Shown here: piece after piece, positions 26,167-35,764 of the stretch
Position numbering within the stretch: position 1 is the stretch's first letter
How the letters are laid out: the number at the start of each line of letters is the position of its first letter
The notes under the pieces: generated by a model
Told to the model about the DNA's origin: nothing
Seen by the model: the letters and a program-made list of their open reading frames with translations, nothing else
The model's database searches: none
Assembly (NCBI GenBank): GCA_036526195.1
Contig: DATCYZ010000067.1
Location: forward strand, 35,252-99,251
Origin: DATCYZ01 sp036526195
GTDB lineage: Bacteria > Pseudomonadota > Gammaproteobacteria > Burkholderiales > SG8-39
DNA: 64,000 nucleotides
Reading direction: 5' to 3'
Made by a program: the position numbers and the translations under genes

Positions 26167-28116
26167 TCAGCTGCCCGGCGCGCGTTCGGCAACAGTCGCG
26201 GATTCCCGGTTGCGGCGCGCCGCCAGCCATTGCGCCACCACCACGATGCTCAGCAGGGCGGCCCCGGCCATGTCTGTGTACAGCCCGGGCTTGATCAGGC
26301 AGAGCGCGCCGAAGAACAGCACCACCCGATGCCAGGTATTGGCGAAGCCGAACAGCCAGCCGAACAGGGACCCGGCCAGCGCGATCACGCCGATCGACGC
26401 CGAGAGCACGGCACTGATCACGTAAGGCCACTGCACGCCCCAGTCCTTGACGATCAGCAGCAGCATCGGCTCGTAGATGAACATGAAGGGCACGATGTAG
26501 GCGGGCGCCGCGGCGCGCATCGCGGCCCAGCCCGAGGCCCACATGTTCGCTTTCGCGAGGCCGGCGGCAGCGAACACCGCGAGCGCGACCGGGGGCGTGA
26601 TCGCCGAGAGGATGGCGAAGTACAGGGCGAACATGTGGGCCGCGGGGATCATCGTGGCCCGGCAATCGACACTGGTCGGATCCGGGCAGTTGCCGGTGGC
26701 GAGCTTCGCCACAGCGGGCACCAGCAGCGCCACCATCATGATGTAGGCTGGCGTGGTCGGCATGCCCATGCCGAGCACGATGCCGGCCATCGCGGTGAGG
26801 ATCAGCGCGAGCACCAGCTGGTCCTGCGCCACGACCAGCACCATCTGCGTGAAGACGATGCCCAGGCCGGTGATGGTGACGCAGGCGATGACGATGCCGG
26901 CGCAGGCGCAGGCCATGGCGACCGCGAGCGTGTTCCGCGCGCCATCCTCCAGCGCAGCCAGGATCGAGTGCCAGCCGATGCCGGCGCGCGTGGCGCGCCG
27001 CAGCAGCGCGAGCGGCAGGCAGGAAAGCGCACCGGCAAGCGCGCACAGGGGCGCCGAGTACCCGGCGATCAGGCCGAAGAGCACGATCAGGATCGGCACG
27101 AACAGATGACCGCGCTCGAGCATTACCGCGGAAAAGCGCGGCAGCTCGCTGTCGGGCACGCCGAGCAATTTGTAGCGCTTGGCCTCGAAGTGCACGGCGA
27201 AGAAGACCGCGAGGTAATAGAGGAACGCGGGCACCAGGGCCCACAGGGCCACCTGGGCGTAGGGCACTGCGAGGAACTCCGCCATCACGAAGGCCGCCGC
27301 GCCCATGATCGGGGGCATCAGCTGCCCGCCGGTGGAGGCCACGGCCTCGACGGCGGCGGCGAATGGCGGACGGAATCCGGTGCGCTTCATGAGCGGAATG
27401 GTGATCGGGCCATCGACCATGACGTTGGCCACCGCGCTGCCGGAGACGGTGCCGAACAGGCTGGAGGAGACCACCGCCACCTTGCCCGGGCCGCCGGCAT
27501 AGCGGCCGGTGATCGAGAGCGCGAAATCCATGAACAGCTGCCCGGTGCCGCTCTTTTCCATGAAGGCGCCGAACAGCACGAACAGCATCACGTAGGACGC
27601 CGACACGCCGAGCGTGGAGCCGAAGATGCCCTCAGTGGAGAGGTAGACCTGCTCCATGAGGACCGGCATGCGTACCTGCGTGAAGCCGATGGCATAGACG
27701 AGAAAGCAGATGGCCGTGAGCGGCAGGGCCCAGCCGATGACCCGGCGGGTGGCTTCCAGCACCACGATGACCGAGACGACGGCGAAGAACTTGTCCCAGG
27801 ACGTCAGGTCGTCGATGTAGATGATGCGGTTCAGGAAGGCTTCATAGTTGAGGAAGATGTTGAGTACCACGCCCCAGCCCCCGGCGAGCAGCACGACGTC
27901 GAGCGTGCGCCACCCCCATCCGCCGTCGCGGCGGAACGGATAGAGCAGGAACACCAGAGTGATCGTGAACAGCAGGTGCGTGCCGCGGAAGATCACCGCC
28001 TCGGGCGGGCCGAAGGCCGCGACATACATGTGGTACAGCGACATCGCGACCGCGATCGCAAGCGCGGTCCAGCGCAGCGCGGCGCTGACCGGCGTCGCGG
28101 CGGGTTTCTCGTCCAT
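26167..28116 (-). CDS. TRAP transporter fused permease (4TM/12TM)
   Basis: Inner-membrane TRAP permease of 649 residues that fuses the small DctQ-like and large DctM-like subunits, the form that pairs with TAXI binding proteins. The first about 120 residues carry four membrane segments; the large domain follows with FGTVSGSAVANVMVDGPITI and GMGMPTTPAYIMMVALLVPA, both family signatures. More than a dozen hydrophobic segments can be counted. The protein uses an ion gradient to import organic acids. The TAXI gene sits 77 bp upstream, with a strong hairpin between them. The substrate is not known; the downstream enzymes hint at a sugar acid or other hydroxy acid. Confidence 0.93.
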   Translation of the reverse strand: MDEKPAATPVSAALRWTALAIAVAMSLYHMYVAAFGPPEAVIFRGTHLLFTITLVFLLYPFRRDGGWGWRTLDVVLLAGGWGVVLNIFLNYEAFLNRIIYIDDLTSWDKFFAVVSVIVVLEATRRVIGWALPLTAICFLVYAIGFTQVRMPVLMEQVYLSTEGIFGSTLGVSASYVMLFVLFGAFMEKSGTGQLFMDFALSITGRYAGGPGKVAVVSSSLFGTVSGSAVANVMVDGPITIPLMKRTGFRPPFAAAVEAVASTGGQLMPPIMGAAAFVMAEFLAVPYAQVALWALVPAFLYYLAVFFAVHFEAKRYKLLGVPDSELPRFSAVMLERGHLFVPILIVLFGLIAGYSAPLCALAGALSCLPLALLRRATRAGIGWHSILAALEDGARNTLAVAMACACAGIVIACVTITGLGIVFTQMVLVVAQDQLVLALILTAMAGIVLGMGMPTTPAYIMMVALLVPAVAKLATGNCPDPTSVDCRATMIPAAHMFALYFAILSAITPPVALAVFAAAGLAKANMWASGWAAMRAAAPAYIVPFMFIYEPMLLLIVKDWGVQWPYVISAVLSASIGVIALAGSLFGWLFGFANTWHRVVLFFGALCLIKPGLYTDMAGAALLSIVVVAQWLAARRNRESATVAERAPGS

Positions 28117-28142
28117 GGCCTTGCTCCTCCCTCCGGAAGAAG

Positions 28143-28167
28143 AACGGGGCGGCCCAGCCGCCCCGTT
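28143..28167 (-). terminator. Intercistronic hairpin between TAXI and TRAP permease genes
   Basis: A perfect 11-bp stem (AACGGGGCGGC with GCCGCCCCGTT, 3-base loop) lies in the 77-bp gap; on the transcribed strand TTCTTCC follows it. It could end most transcripts after the binding-protein gene or protect that mRNA, giving more binding protein than permease, as is common in importer operons. Confidence 0.7.
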
Positions 28168-28193
28168 TCCCCTTCAGACTGCAGACGGCACGA

Positions 28194-29135
28194 TCAGATG
28201 GCGCCGACTTCCTTGTAGAACTTCGCCGCGCCCTTGTGCAGCGGCACGCCGATGTCCAGCGCCATGTCCTTCGGCGTGATGCCGGAGATCGCTTTCACCA
28301 CGGCCGACATGTCGTCGACGCTGGCGGCCATCGCCTTGGTCATCGCGTACACCGTGGCCTCGGGCAGGTTGCAGGCTACGACCACATGGGTCGAGTAGCC
28401 GATCACGGGCACGTCCTTGTCCTGCTTCGGGTAGGTGCCGGCCTTGATGATCAGCTTGTTGTGCCCGGGGTTCGCTTTCTTCACCTCGGCAAAGGTCTTG
28501 TCGTCCACCGGCACGAGCTTGACGTCGCGCGCGCTGGCAAGGTCCATCACCGCCGAGGCCGGCGCCGTGGTGCCGAGCGTGAAGACCTGCGCGTGGCCGT
28601 CCTTCATCATCGCCACGGCATCGTTGTAGCCGGCCTGGAAGTTCGCCTTGGCGAGTGACTGGTAGGTCATGCCGTTGATCTTCAGCACCTGCTCGGTGAG
28701 CAGTTCGCCGGTGTTGCCCTTGGGCTGCGTGACCAGGGTCTTGCCCTTCAGGTCGGCAAAGGAGTTGACGTTGGCGTTCACCGCCGCCACCACCTGGAAG
28801 TACTGGGGATACAGGTTCGCGAGCTGGCAGACCTGCGTGACCTTCTTCGGATAGGGCTTTTCGCCCATGATGCCGAGCACCGTGGTGTTCGAGTTCGCGA
28901 GGCCGATGTGTGCCTTGCCCTCGTCCACGCCGCGCACGTTGGCAATGCCCGCGCCCGGGGTCTGGGTGATCTGCAGGCCCTGAACGTGCTTTTCCCACAC
29001 CCCCTTCAACGCGCCGCCGAGCGGGATCCACGAACCGCCCTGCGGGCCGGTCATGAAGGTCACCTGTTGCGCCGCCACCGGCGCTGCAACGAGGGTGGCG
29101 GCCGCGGCCACCAGTACGGATTTCGTGAAGTTCAT
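28194..29135 (-). CDS. TAXI family TRAP transporter solute-binding subunit
   Basis: Periplasmic binding protein of 313 residues. MNFTKSVLVAAAATLVAAPV is the signal peptide, probably cut after AQA-type residues near 22. The mature part starts with VTFMTGPQGGSWIPLGGALK, the TAXI hallmark that binds a carboxylate. AGIANVRGVDEGKAHIGLAN follows. ATG 29135 was chosen because GAGGAGGAAG lies directly upstream; a longer frame to 29339 lacks it. It is read before the fused TRAP permease at 28116, with a hairpin between them. Substrate unknown. Confidence 0.93.
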   Translation of the reverse strand: MNFTKSVLVAAAATLVAAPVAAQQVTFMTGPQGGSWIPLGGALKGVWEKHVQGLQITQTPGAGIANVRGVDEGKAHIGLANSNTTVLGIMGEKPYPKKVTQVCQLANLYPQYFQVVAAVNANVNSFADLKGKTLVTQPKGNTGELLTEQVLKINGMTYQSLAKANFQAGYNDAVAMMKDGHAQVFTLGTTAPASAVMDLASARDVKLVPVDDKTFAEVKKANPGHNKLIIKAGTYPKQDKDVPVIGYSTHVVVACNLPEATVYAMTKAMAASVDDMSAVVKAISGITPKDMALDIGVPLHKGAAKFYKEVGAI

Positions 29136-29170
29136 TACTTCCTCCTCAGGATTGGACTTCCGGACAGTCA

Positions 29171-29194
29171 GCCGGGGATGATAGCGCCCCCGGC
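29171..29194 (-). terminator. Weak hairpin upstream of TAXI gene
   Basis: GCCGGGG pairs with CCCCGGC around a 10-base loop in the 67-bp gap between the 2-hydroxyacid dehydrogenase and TAXI genes. No T-run follows, so it may only slow or process the transcript. Confidence 0.3.
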
Positions 29195-29202
29195 GGGACC
29201 GT

Positions 29203-30141
<939 letters not shown>

Positions 30142-30161
30142 GGCGGTGTCCGCAGGAGGAA

Positions 30162-30929
30162 TCAGGATTTCTTGAACTTTGCCGCGAGCGCCTCGGCGCC
30201 GCGCGCAAGCAGGCCGAGGTCGGCGCCGACGGCGACGAACAGCGCGCCGGCCTCCAGCATGCGCCGCGCGTCGGCCTCGACCGGCGTGAGGAAGCCCGCG
30301 GCCTTGCCCGCCTTGCGGATTCGGCGCATTGCTTCCTCGATCTTCGGCATCACCGCGGGGTTCGCGGTCTCGCCGGTGTGCCCGATCGAGGCGTGCAGGT
30401 CGGCCGGGCCGATGAACACGCCGTCCACGCCCTCCACCGCGCAGATCGCTTCGATGTTGTCCAGTGCTGTTTGCGTCTCGGCCTGCACCAGGACGCAGGT
30501 TTCCTCGTGCGCGTGCTTCGCGTAGTCCTTCACGCGCCCGAAGCGGGTGGCCCGCGTGGTGCCGGCGACGCCGCGGATGCCGCGCGGCGGGTAGCGGGTG
30601 GCCTCGACGGCGGCGCGCGCCTCGCCGGCGTTCTGCACGAAGGGCACGAGCACCGTCTGCGCGCCGATGTCCAGCACGCGTTTCAGGTTCACCGGGTCGT
30701 TCCAGGGCACGCGCACCACCGGCGTGACCGGGTAGGGCGCGGCCGCCTGCAACTGGCACAGCAGCGCCTCGAGGTCGTTCGGCGCGTGCTCGGTGTCGAG
30801 CAGCAGCCAGTCGAAGCCGGCGCCGGCGACGATCTCGACCGTGTAGTGCGAGGCGAGGCTGCACCACAATCCGATCTGCGGCGTGCCTGCGGTAAGCGCG
30901 TGCTTGAAGGCGTTCCTTGGCAGTTCCAT
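30162..30929 (-). CDS. HpcH/HpaI family aldolase
   Basis: Metal-dependent class II aldolase of 255 residues in the 4-hydroxy-2-oxoheptanedioate / 2-keto-3-deoxy sugar acid aldolase family, which yields pyruvate plus an aldehyde. Seen: [34 protein letters not shown] with the base His, [18 protein letters not shown] carrying a metal Glu, and [10 protein letters not shown] carrying a metal Asp. ATG 30929 was picked because AGGGA lies upstream and the fold begins right there; earlier codons to 31004 look like non-coding sequence. It sits between the dehydratase and dehydrogenase genes, all read the same way. Confidence 0.92.
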   Translation of the reverse strand: MELPRNAFKHALTAGTPQIGLWCSLASHYTVEIVAGAGFDWLLLDTEHAPNDLEALLCQLQAAAPYPVTPVVRVPWNDPVNLKRVLDIGAQTVLVPFVQNAGEARAAVEATRYPPRGIRGVAGTTRATRFGRVKDYAKHAHEETCVLVQAETQTALDNIEAICAVEGVDGVFIGPADLHASIGHTGETANPAVMPKIEEAMRRIRKAGKAAGFLTPVEADARRMLEAGALFVAVGADLGLLARGAEALAAKFKKS

Positions 30930-31019
30930 GACAGATTCCCTAAGGCCGAGGGCGGTGAACCGGGTGGTCAAAAGAGGGTCGTCTGATTCTAACTGCCGAC
31001 CCACGCCTTGCGTGTCCGT

Positions 31020-32759
31020 CTAGTGGATCTCCGGCTCGGCGGTCGGCGCCGTGCCCTCGAGGAAATCGAAATCACAGCCCTCGTTCGCCTGCTTCACGTG
31101 GCGCGAGAAGATGGCGCCGTAGCTGCGCTCGTACTTCGGCGGTGGGCGCTTCCAGGCGGCCTTGCGCTTCGCCATCTCGGCCTCGGAGATCTTCAGGTTC
31201 AGCTCGCGTTTCTCGACATTCAGCTCGATCAGGTCGCCGGTGCGCACCAGCGCGAGCGGCCCGCCGACATAGGCCTCGGGCGCGACGTGCAGGATGCAGG
31301 TGCCGTAGCTGGTGCCGCTCATGCGCCCGTCCGACAGGCGCACCATGTCCTTGACCCCGGCCTTCACCAGTTTCTTCGGCATCGGCAGCATGCCCCACTC
31401 CGGGAAACCCGGTCCGCCGAGCGGCCCCGCCATCTTCAGCACCAGCACCGAGTCGGCGTCGACCTCGAGTTCGTCGGTGTCGATGCGCGCCGCCATGTCG
31501 TTGTAGTCCTCGAACACCACGGCGCGGCCGGTGTGCTGCAGCAACTTCGGGTCCGCGGCGCTGGTCTTGATGACGGCGCCGTCGGGGGCGAGGTTGCCGC
31601 GCAGCATGATGATGCCGCCCGAGGGCTTGAGCGCCTTCTCGCGCGGCAGGATCACCTCCGGATTCCAGACCTTCGCGCCCTCGATGTTCTCGCCGAGCGT
31701 ACGGCCGTTGACGGTCTTCGCCGACAGGTCGAGCAGGTCTCGCAACTGGTTCAGCAGCGCGCGCAGCCCGCCCGCGTAGTAGAAATCCTCCATCAGGAAC
31801 CTGTCGCCGGAGGGACGGACGTTCGCGATGACGGGGGTCTTCGAGGAGATCTCGTTGTAGCGCTCGAGCGGAAACGGCAGGCCCGCGCGTCCCGCCATCG
31901 CCACCAGGTGCACGATGGCATTGGTCGATCCGCCCATCGCCATCAAGGTGGTGATCGCGTTGTCGAACGAGCCATGCGAGAGGAAATCGCGCGGCTTGAG
32001 GTCTTCCCAGACCATCTCGACGATGCGCTTTCCCGTGAGCGAGGCCATGCGCGCGTGATTGGAATCCGGCGCCGGGATCGAGGCATACCCGGGCAGCGTG
32101 AAGCCGAGCGCCTCGGCGAGCGACATCATGGTCGCCGCGGTGCCCATGGTCATGCAGGTGCCCGGGGAGCGGGAAATCGTGTCCTCGATCTCCTGCCAGT
32201 CCTTCTCCGTGATGCGTCCGGCGCGCAGTTCGTCCCAGTACTTCCAGGTGTCTGACCCCGAGCCGAGGGTCTGGTCGCGCCAGTGGCTGTTCAGCATCGG
32301 CCCCGCCGGCAGGTAAATGGCCGGCAGGTTCATGCTGGTCGCGCCCATGATGAGCGCCGGCGTGGTCTTGTCGCAGCCGCCCATCAGCACGCAGCCGTCC
32401 ACAGGGTAGGAGCGCAGCAATTCCTCGGTTTCCATGGCGAGGAAGTTGCGGTACAGCATGGTGGTGGGCTTCTGCATCGTCTCGGCCAGCGCCATGGCCG
32501 GCATCTCGAGCGGGAAGCCGCCCGCCGCCCAGACCCCGCGCTTCACCTCTTCGGCGCGCTGGCGAAAGTGGGTATGGCAATGGTTGATGTCCGACCAGGT
32601 GTTGATGATTGCGATCACCGGCTTGCCGAGGTAATCGCTGCGATCGAACCCCATCTGCGCGGCGCGCGAGCGGTGACCGAAGGAGCGCAGGTCCTTGACA
32701 CCGAACCAGCGATGACTGCGCAGCGTCTCCGGAGTCTTCCTCTTGCGGGCGTTGGTCAT
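31020..32759 (-). CDS. IlvD/Edd family dehydratase, sugar-acid type
   Basis: Iron-sulfur dehydratase of 579 residues, nearer to L-arabinonate/D-xylonate dehydratases than to the 560-620-residue IlvD of valine synthesis. [20 protein letters not shown] at the start and [19 protein letters not shown] are sugar-acid dehydratase traits. The cluster ligand Cys lie in [15 protein letters not shown] and [22 protein letters not shown] is also standard. This enzyme would turn an aldonate into a 2-keto-3-deoxy aldonate, the substrate for the HpcH aldolase two steps along. ATG 32759 is 26 codons inside a longer frame; the skipped part would overlap the mla promoter. It is the first gene of the minus-strand cluster. 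Confidence 0.88.
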   Translation of the reverse strand: MTNARKRKTPETLRSHRWFGVKDLRSFGHRSRAAQMGFDRSDYLGKPVIAIINTWSDINHCHTHFRQRAEEVKRGVWAAGGFPLEMPAMALAETMQKPTTMLYRNFLAMETEELLRSYPVDGCVLMGGCDKTTPALIMGATSMNLPAIYLPAGPMLNSHWRDQTLGSGSDTWKYWDELRAGRITEKDWQEIEDTISRSPGTCMTMGTAATMMSLAEALGFTLPGYASIPAPDSNHARMASLTGKRIVEMVWEDLKPRDFLSHGSFDNAITTLMAMGGSTNAIVHLVAMAGRAGLPFPLERYNEISSKTPVIANVRPSGDRFLMEDFYYAGGLRALLNQLRDLLDLSAKTVNGRTLGENIEGAKVWNPEVILPREKALKPSGGIIMLRGNLAPDGAVIKTSAADPKLLQHTGRAVVFEDYNDMAARIDTDELEVDADSVLVLKMAGPLGGPGFPEWGMLPMPKKLVKAGVKDMVRLSDGRMSGTSYGTCILHVAPEAYVGGPLALVRTGDLIELNVEKRELNLKISEAEMAKRKAAWKRPPPKYERSYGAIFSRHVKQANEGCDFDFLEGTAPTAEPEIH

Positions 32760-32792
32760 GCGGATCCGTCTCGGCAGGATGGGGAGTGGCGA

Positions 32793-32820
32793 TTGTATCC
32801 GCGACGCCGCAGGGTATGAT
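32793..32820 (+). promoter_or_regulatory. Candidate promoter giving a leaderless permease mRNA
   Basis: TTGTAT (32793-32798), a 16-base spacer and TATGAT (32815-32820) form a reasonable sigma-70 promoter. The -10 box ends six bases before ATG 32827, so transcription should begin at or next to the start codon. No purine-rich ribosome binding site precedes the ATG, which fits. Confidence 0.5.
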
Positions 32821-32826
32821 CGCCGC

Positions 32827-33630
32827 ATGGCGAACACGTTCCTGCTCAGCCGCTTCGTGAGCGCGCGTAACGCGGGTCTGCTCGCCTGGCTGCACGGCTG
32901 GGCCCGGGTGCTGCACTTCGCCGGCGAGGTGCTCGCGGCCGCGCTCTCGCCCTCGCTTTACAACCGCGTCACGCGCACTGCGACGGCGCGGCAGATCTAT
33001 TTCACCGCCTGGCAGATCCTGCCCGCGTTCACCCTGTTCACCGCGGCGCTGGCCGCGCTCCTGGTGCGCATCACGGTGACGGTGGCGGCCGCGTTCGGCC
33101 TGTCGGACGAGGCGCTCGGCCTGATCGTGCGCGTGCTGGTGCTGGAACTGGTGCCGCTCGCGGCCGTGCTGGTGGTGGCGCTGCGCTCGGGCTCGGCCAT
33201 CGTCACCGAGATCGCGATGATGCGCGTCAGCGACGAGCTCGAGGCGCTGCGCCGCTCGGGCGTCGATCCCCTGCGGTTCGAACTGATCCCGCGCGTGCTG
33301 GCCACGGCGCTATCTGTCATTGCGCTTATTGCGGTGAACTGCGCCGCGGCGCTCGCGATCGCCTACCTTGGCGTCTACGGCTTCACGCTGTGGGGCTTTG
33401 CGCCGTTCACGCACGTGGTCGGGCAGGTATTCGACCTGCAGGTGGCCGCGGGCTTTGCGCTGAAATGCCTGCTCTTCGGACTGGCGGTGGCGGTGATCCC
33501 GATCTCCGAAGGCCTGGCGACGCCGCAGCGCGCGGATGCCGTGCCGCTCGCGGTGCTGCAGGGCATGATGAAGCTGTTCCTCGCGATCGCGGTGCTGGAG
33601 GTGGGATTATTGATCGCCAAATACATATGA
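32827..33630 (+). CDS. MlaE-like ABC permease (MCE-type lipid transport)
   Basis: Inner-membrane permease of 267 residues in the MlaE/YrbE family that moves phospholipids with an MCE protein. About five hydrophobic segments are seen, with the central family stretch [20 protein letters not shown] and [19 protein letters not shown], which is the coupling-helix region. The start at 32827 follows a promoter with almost no leader. It overlaps the next gene by four bases (ATGA). The next gene is a degenerate ABC ATPase, then an MCE protein, then a lipoprotein, so this is a four-gene mla-like operon. It lacks a visible intact ATPase. Confidence 0.88.
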   Translation: MANTFLLSRFVSARNAGLLAWLHGWARVLHFAGEVLAAALSPSLYNRVTRTATARQIYFTAWQILPAFTLFTAALAALLVRITVTVAAAFGLSDEALGLIVRVLVLELVPLAAVLVVALRSGSAIVTEIAMMRVSDELEALRRSGVDPLRFELIPRVLATALSVIALIAVNCAAALAIAYLGVYGFTLWGFAPFTHVVGQVFDLQVAAGFALKCLLFGLAVAVIPISEGLATPQRADAVPLAVLQGMMKLFLAIAVLEVGLLIAKYI

Positions 33631-34067
33631 GGTGGCTTGACAGCGACGCCGAGCGCCGCGCGCAGCTGGAGGCGCACCGGGACGACGCGCTCGTTTCGGC
33701 CGCGCTGCCGCTGCGTGCCAACCTTTCGGTGCTCGAGAATATCGCGCTGGTGCCCCAGGTGCTGCTCAATCTCGACGAAGCTGCCGCGGTGCGCGAAGCG
33801 CTCGAGCTGCTCGCGCGCGCCGGTTGCGAGGCCAGCGCGCACCGGCGCGACGCCGAACTGGGCCACGAGGAACGCTTCGTGGCGAAGGTGCTGCGTGCCG
33901 CGGTCGGCCGCCCGGCGCGCATCGTCATCGAGCGCCCCGGCCTGATGCTGCCCGACACGCATTACCCCCCGTTCGTCGACTCGGTGCTCGCCGTGCTCGC
34001 CGACCGGCTGGCCGAAGTTCTCATCATGGACTACTCGTGGAACAGGAAACTCTATCCACCGCAATGA
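33627..34067 (+). CDS. Degenerate MlaF-like half ATPase, lacking P-loop
   Basis: A 146-residue protein sitting where MlaF (about 270 residues) should be. Its order of elements fits the second half of an ABC ATPase: LSVLENIALVPQVLL resembles the post-Q-loop helix, DAELGHEERFVAKVLRAAVG fits the signature helix but reads LGHEE instead of LSGGQ, and RIVIERPGLMLPD fits Walker B with the DE pair changed to ER. LIMDYS stands where the H-loop His should be. Walker A and the Q-loop part are absent. The frame is intact and ATGA-coupled to genes on both sides, so it is kept as a coding gene, not random decay. It cannot bind ATP in the normal way. Confidence 0.65.
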   Translation: MRWLDSDAERRAQLEAHRDDALVSAALPLRANLSVLENIALVPQVLLNLDEAAAVREALELLARAGCEASAHRRDAELGHEERFVAKVLRAAVGRPARIVIERPGLMLPDTHYPPFVDSVLAVLADRLAEVLIMDYSWNRKLYPPQ

Positions 34068-35035
34068 TCCGGCACCTCGGCCTGAAGGTCGGGGCGCTGC
34101 TGGTCGTGACGCTGCTGCTGGTGTTTGCCTTCGCCGGCTACGTGCTCTATGCGCGCGGCGTGTTCGAGCCGTCGCAGCGCCTGACGCTGGTCGCTGACGA
34201 TGCCGAGGGCGCGAGCGTCGGCATGGACCTGACCTTCGCAGGCTTCCCGGTGGGGCGTGTGAGGCGTATCAAGCTTGGCGAGGACGGCCGCGCGCGGTTG
34301 CTGCTCGACGTGCCGCGTCGCGACGCGCACTGGCTGCGCGCGTCCAGCGTGTTCACGTTGGAGCGCTCGCTGGTCGGCGGCGTGCGCCTGCGCGCCCACA
34401 CCGGCCACCTGGAAGATCCGCCGCTGCCCGATGGCGCGGTGCGCGAGGTGCTGCGCGGCGACGTGACCGAGGAGATCCCGCGCATGGTGGCCACGATGCG
34501 CGCGACGCTGGAGAACGTCGAGCGCCTGACCGCCCCGTCTTCGCCGTTGGCGGCGAGTTTCGAGAACCTGCGCGTGCTCACGGCCCGCTTGGCCGGGCCG
34601 CAGGGCGCGCTCGAGGGCCTGCTCGGCAGCGCGGCGGAAGCGAGGAAGGTTATCGTGGCGCTCGAGCGCGCGAGCGCACTGCTCGCCGAGCTCGGGCGGG
34701 TGTCGCGGCGCGCAGACGGCCTGCTGGAACAATCCGAAGGGCGGCTCTTCGGCGAGGGCGGCATTGCGACCGAGGCGCAGCGCGCGGTGGCCCAGGCGAC
34801 GGGCCTGCTGGGTGATGTCCGCGAGCGCCTGAAGGCGGTGGACGCGATCCTCGTCAACGTCAACGCGCTGAGCGGTGATGCGCGCGCCATCGGCGGCAAC
34901 GTGCGGGCCGCCACCGAAGACCTGCGGGCGCTGCGCGACGAAGTGGACGCGAGCGCGCGCAAGCTCGGGCACCTGGTCGACGAGGTGAATCGCAGGTGGC
35001 CCTTCGAGCGCAAGCTCGACGTGGAACTGCCGTGA
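34064..35035 (+). CDS. MCE/MlaD family substrate-binding protein
   Basis: Membrane-anchored periplasmic protein of 323 residues. A single N-terminal helix (about 8-28) is followed by the MCE domain (about 38-115) with VGMDLTFAGFPVGRVRRIKL and VGGVRLRAHTG. Then comes a long Ala/Arg/Leu-rich helical region (about 150-310) that probably forms a coiled-coil needle or barrel extension. MlaD proteins form hexameric lipid conduits. The four-base overlaps with the pseudo-ATPase upstream and lipoprotein downstream mark it as part of the operon. Confidence 0.9.
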   Translation: MIRHLGLKVGALLVVTLLLVFAFAGYVLYARGVFEPSQRLTLVADDAEGASVGMDLTFAGFPVGRVRRIKLGEDGRARLLLDVPRRDAHWLRASSVFTLERSLVGGVRLRAHTGHLEDPPLPDGAVREVLRGDVTEEIPRMVATMRATLENVERLTAPSSPLAASFENLRVLTARLAGPQGALEGLLGSAAEARKVIVALERASALLAELGRVSRRADGLLEQSEGRLFGEGGIATEAQRAVAQATGLLGDVRERLKAVDAILVNVNALSGDARAIGGNVRAATEDLRALRDEVDASARKLGHLVDEVNRRWPFERKLDVELP

Positions 35036-35730
35036 AGCCCGGGGCGATGGCGCAGGGGTTCGCCGCGCTGGTGCTCGCCGCCTGCGCGAGCGGCCCGCCG
35101 CCGCCGGACTGGCAGCTCGAGTCGCATGGCGCGCTCGCCGCCTTCGAGCGCCACTGGTTCGCCGGCAACACGCCCGCCGCCGAGATCGAGTATGCCCGGG
35201 CGCAGGCCGGTGTTGCCCGCACCGGCCGGCTTGAACTCGCCGCGCGCGTCGAGCTGGCGCGTTGCGCGCTCCTGGCGGCCAGCCTCGATTTCAGGCCCTG
35301 TGCGGGGTTTGAGGCCCTGCGTGCCGACGCGCTGCCCGGGGACCGGGCCTATGCCGCGTTTATCGCCGGTCACTGGTCGGCGCTCGAGAATGCCGCGCTG
35401 CCCGCGCCGTATCGCGCTCTGGTGGCGCCCGGCGCGGACGCCGCGGCCGCGCTCGTCGCGATCGAGTCACCGCGCTCGCGCCTGGTCGGGGCGGCGTCGC
35501 TGCTGCGCGCGAATCGGCTGTCGCCAGCGGGAATCGAGGTGGCCGTTGAGACCGCCTCCGCACAGGGCTGGCGCCGGCCCCTGCTGGCCTGGCTCGGCCT
35601 GCAGTTGCGCCGCGCCGAGGCGGCCGGCGCCGCGGAGGACGCGGCGCGCCTGCGACGACGCATCGACCTGGTCCTTGGCGCGCCCGACGAGACTTCGAAA
35701 CCGGGCGGCGCGTCGCTGCGAGCGCGCTAA
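35032..35730 (+). CDS. Lipoprotein of the mla-like operon, helical
   Basis: A 232-residue predicted lipoprotein whose GTG start lies in the GTGA overlap with the MCE gene. The signal MKPGAMAQGFAALVLAAC ends in the lipobox LAAC, with acyl Cys at about 18. The mature part is mostly Ala-rich helices (ERHWFAGNTPAAEIEYARAQ and similar), a pattern like TPR or solenoid repeats, not the beta-rich fold of MlaA or the PqiC-type lipoprotein. It is the last gene of the operon and may link the MCE protein to the outer membrane. That role is inference. Confidence 0.65.
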   Translation: MKPGAMAQGFAALVLAACASGPPPPDWQLESHGALAAFERHWFAGNTPAAEIEYARAQAGVARTGRLELAARVELARCALLAASLDFRPCAGFEALRADALPGDRAYAAFIAGHWSALENAALPAPYRALVAPGADAAAALVAIESPRSRLVGAASLLRANRLSPAGIEVAVETASAQGWRRPLLAWLGLQLRRAEAAGAAEDAARLRRRIDLVLGAPDETSKPGGASLRAR

Positions 35731-35764
35731 ACTTCGCGACCCCAACCCACGCTGGACCTGCCCG

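Noticed and set aside
26230..28218. A 662-codon plus-strand frame antisense to the TRAP permease
   Set aside because: His/Asp/Arg-rich composition typical of frames antisense to membrane proteins.
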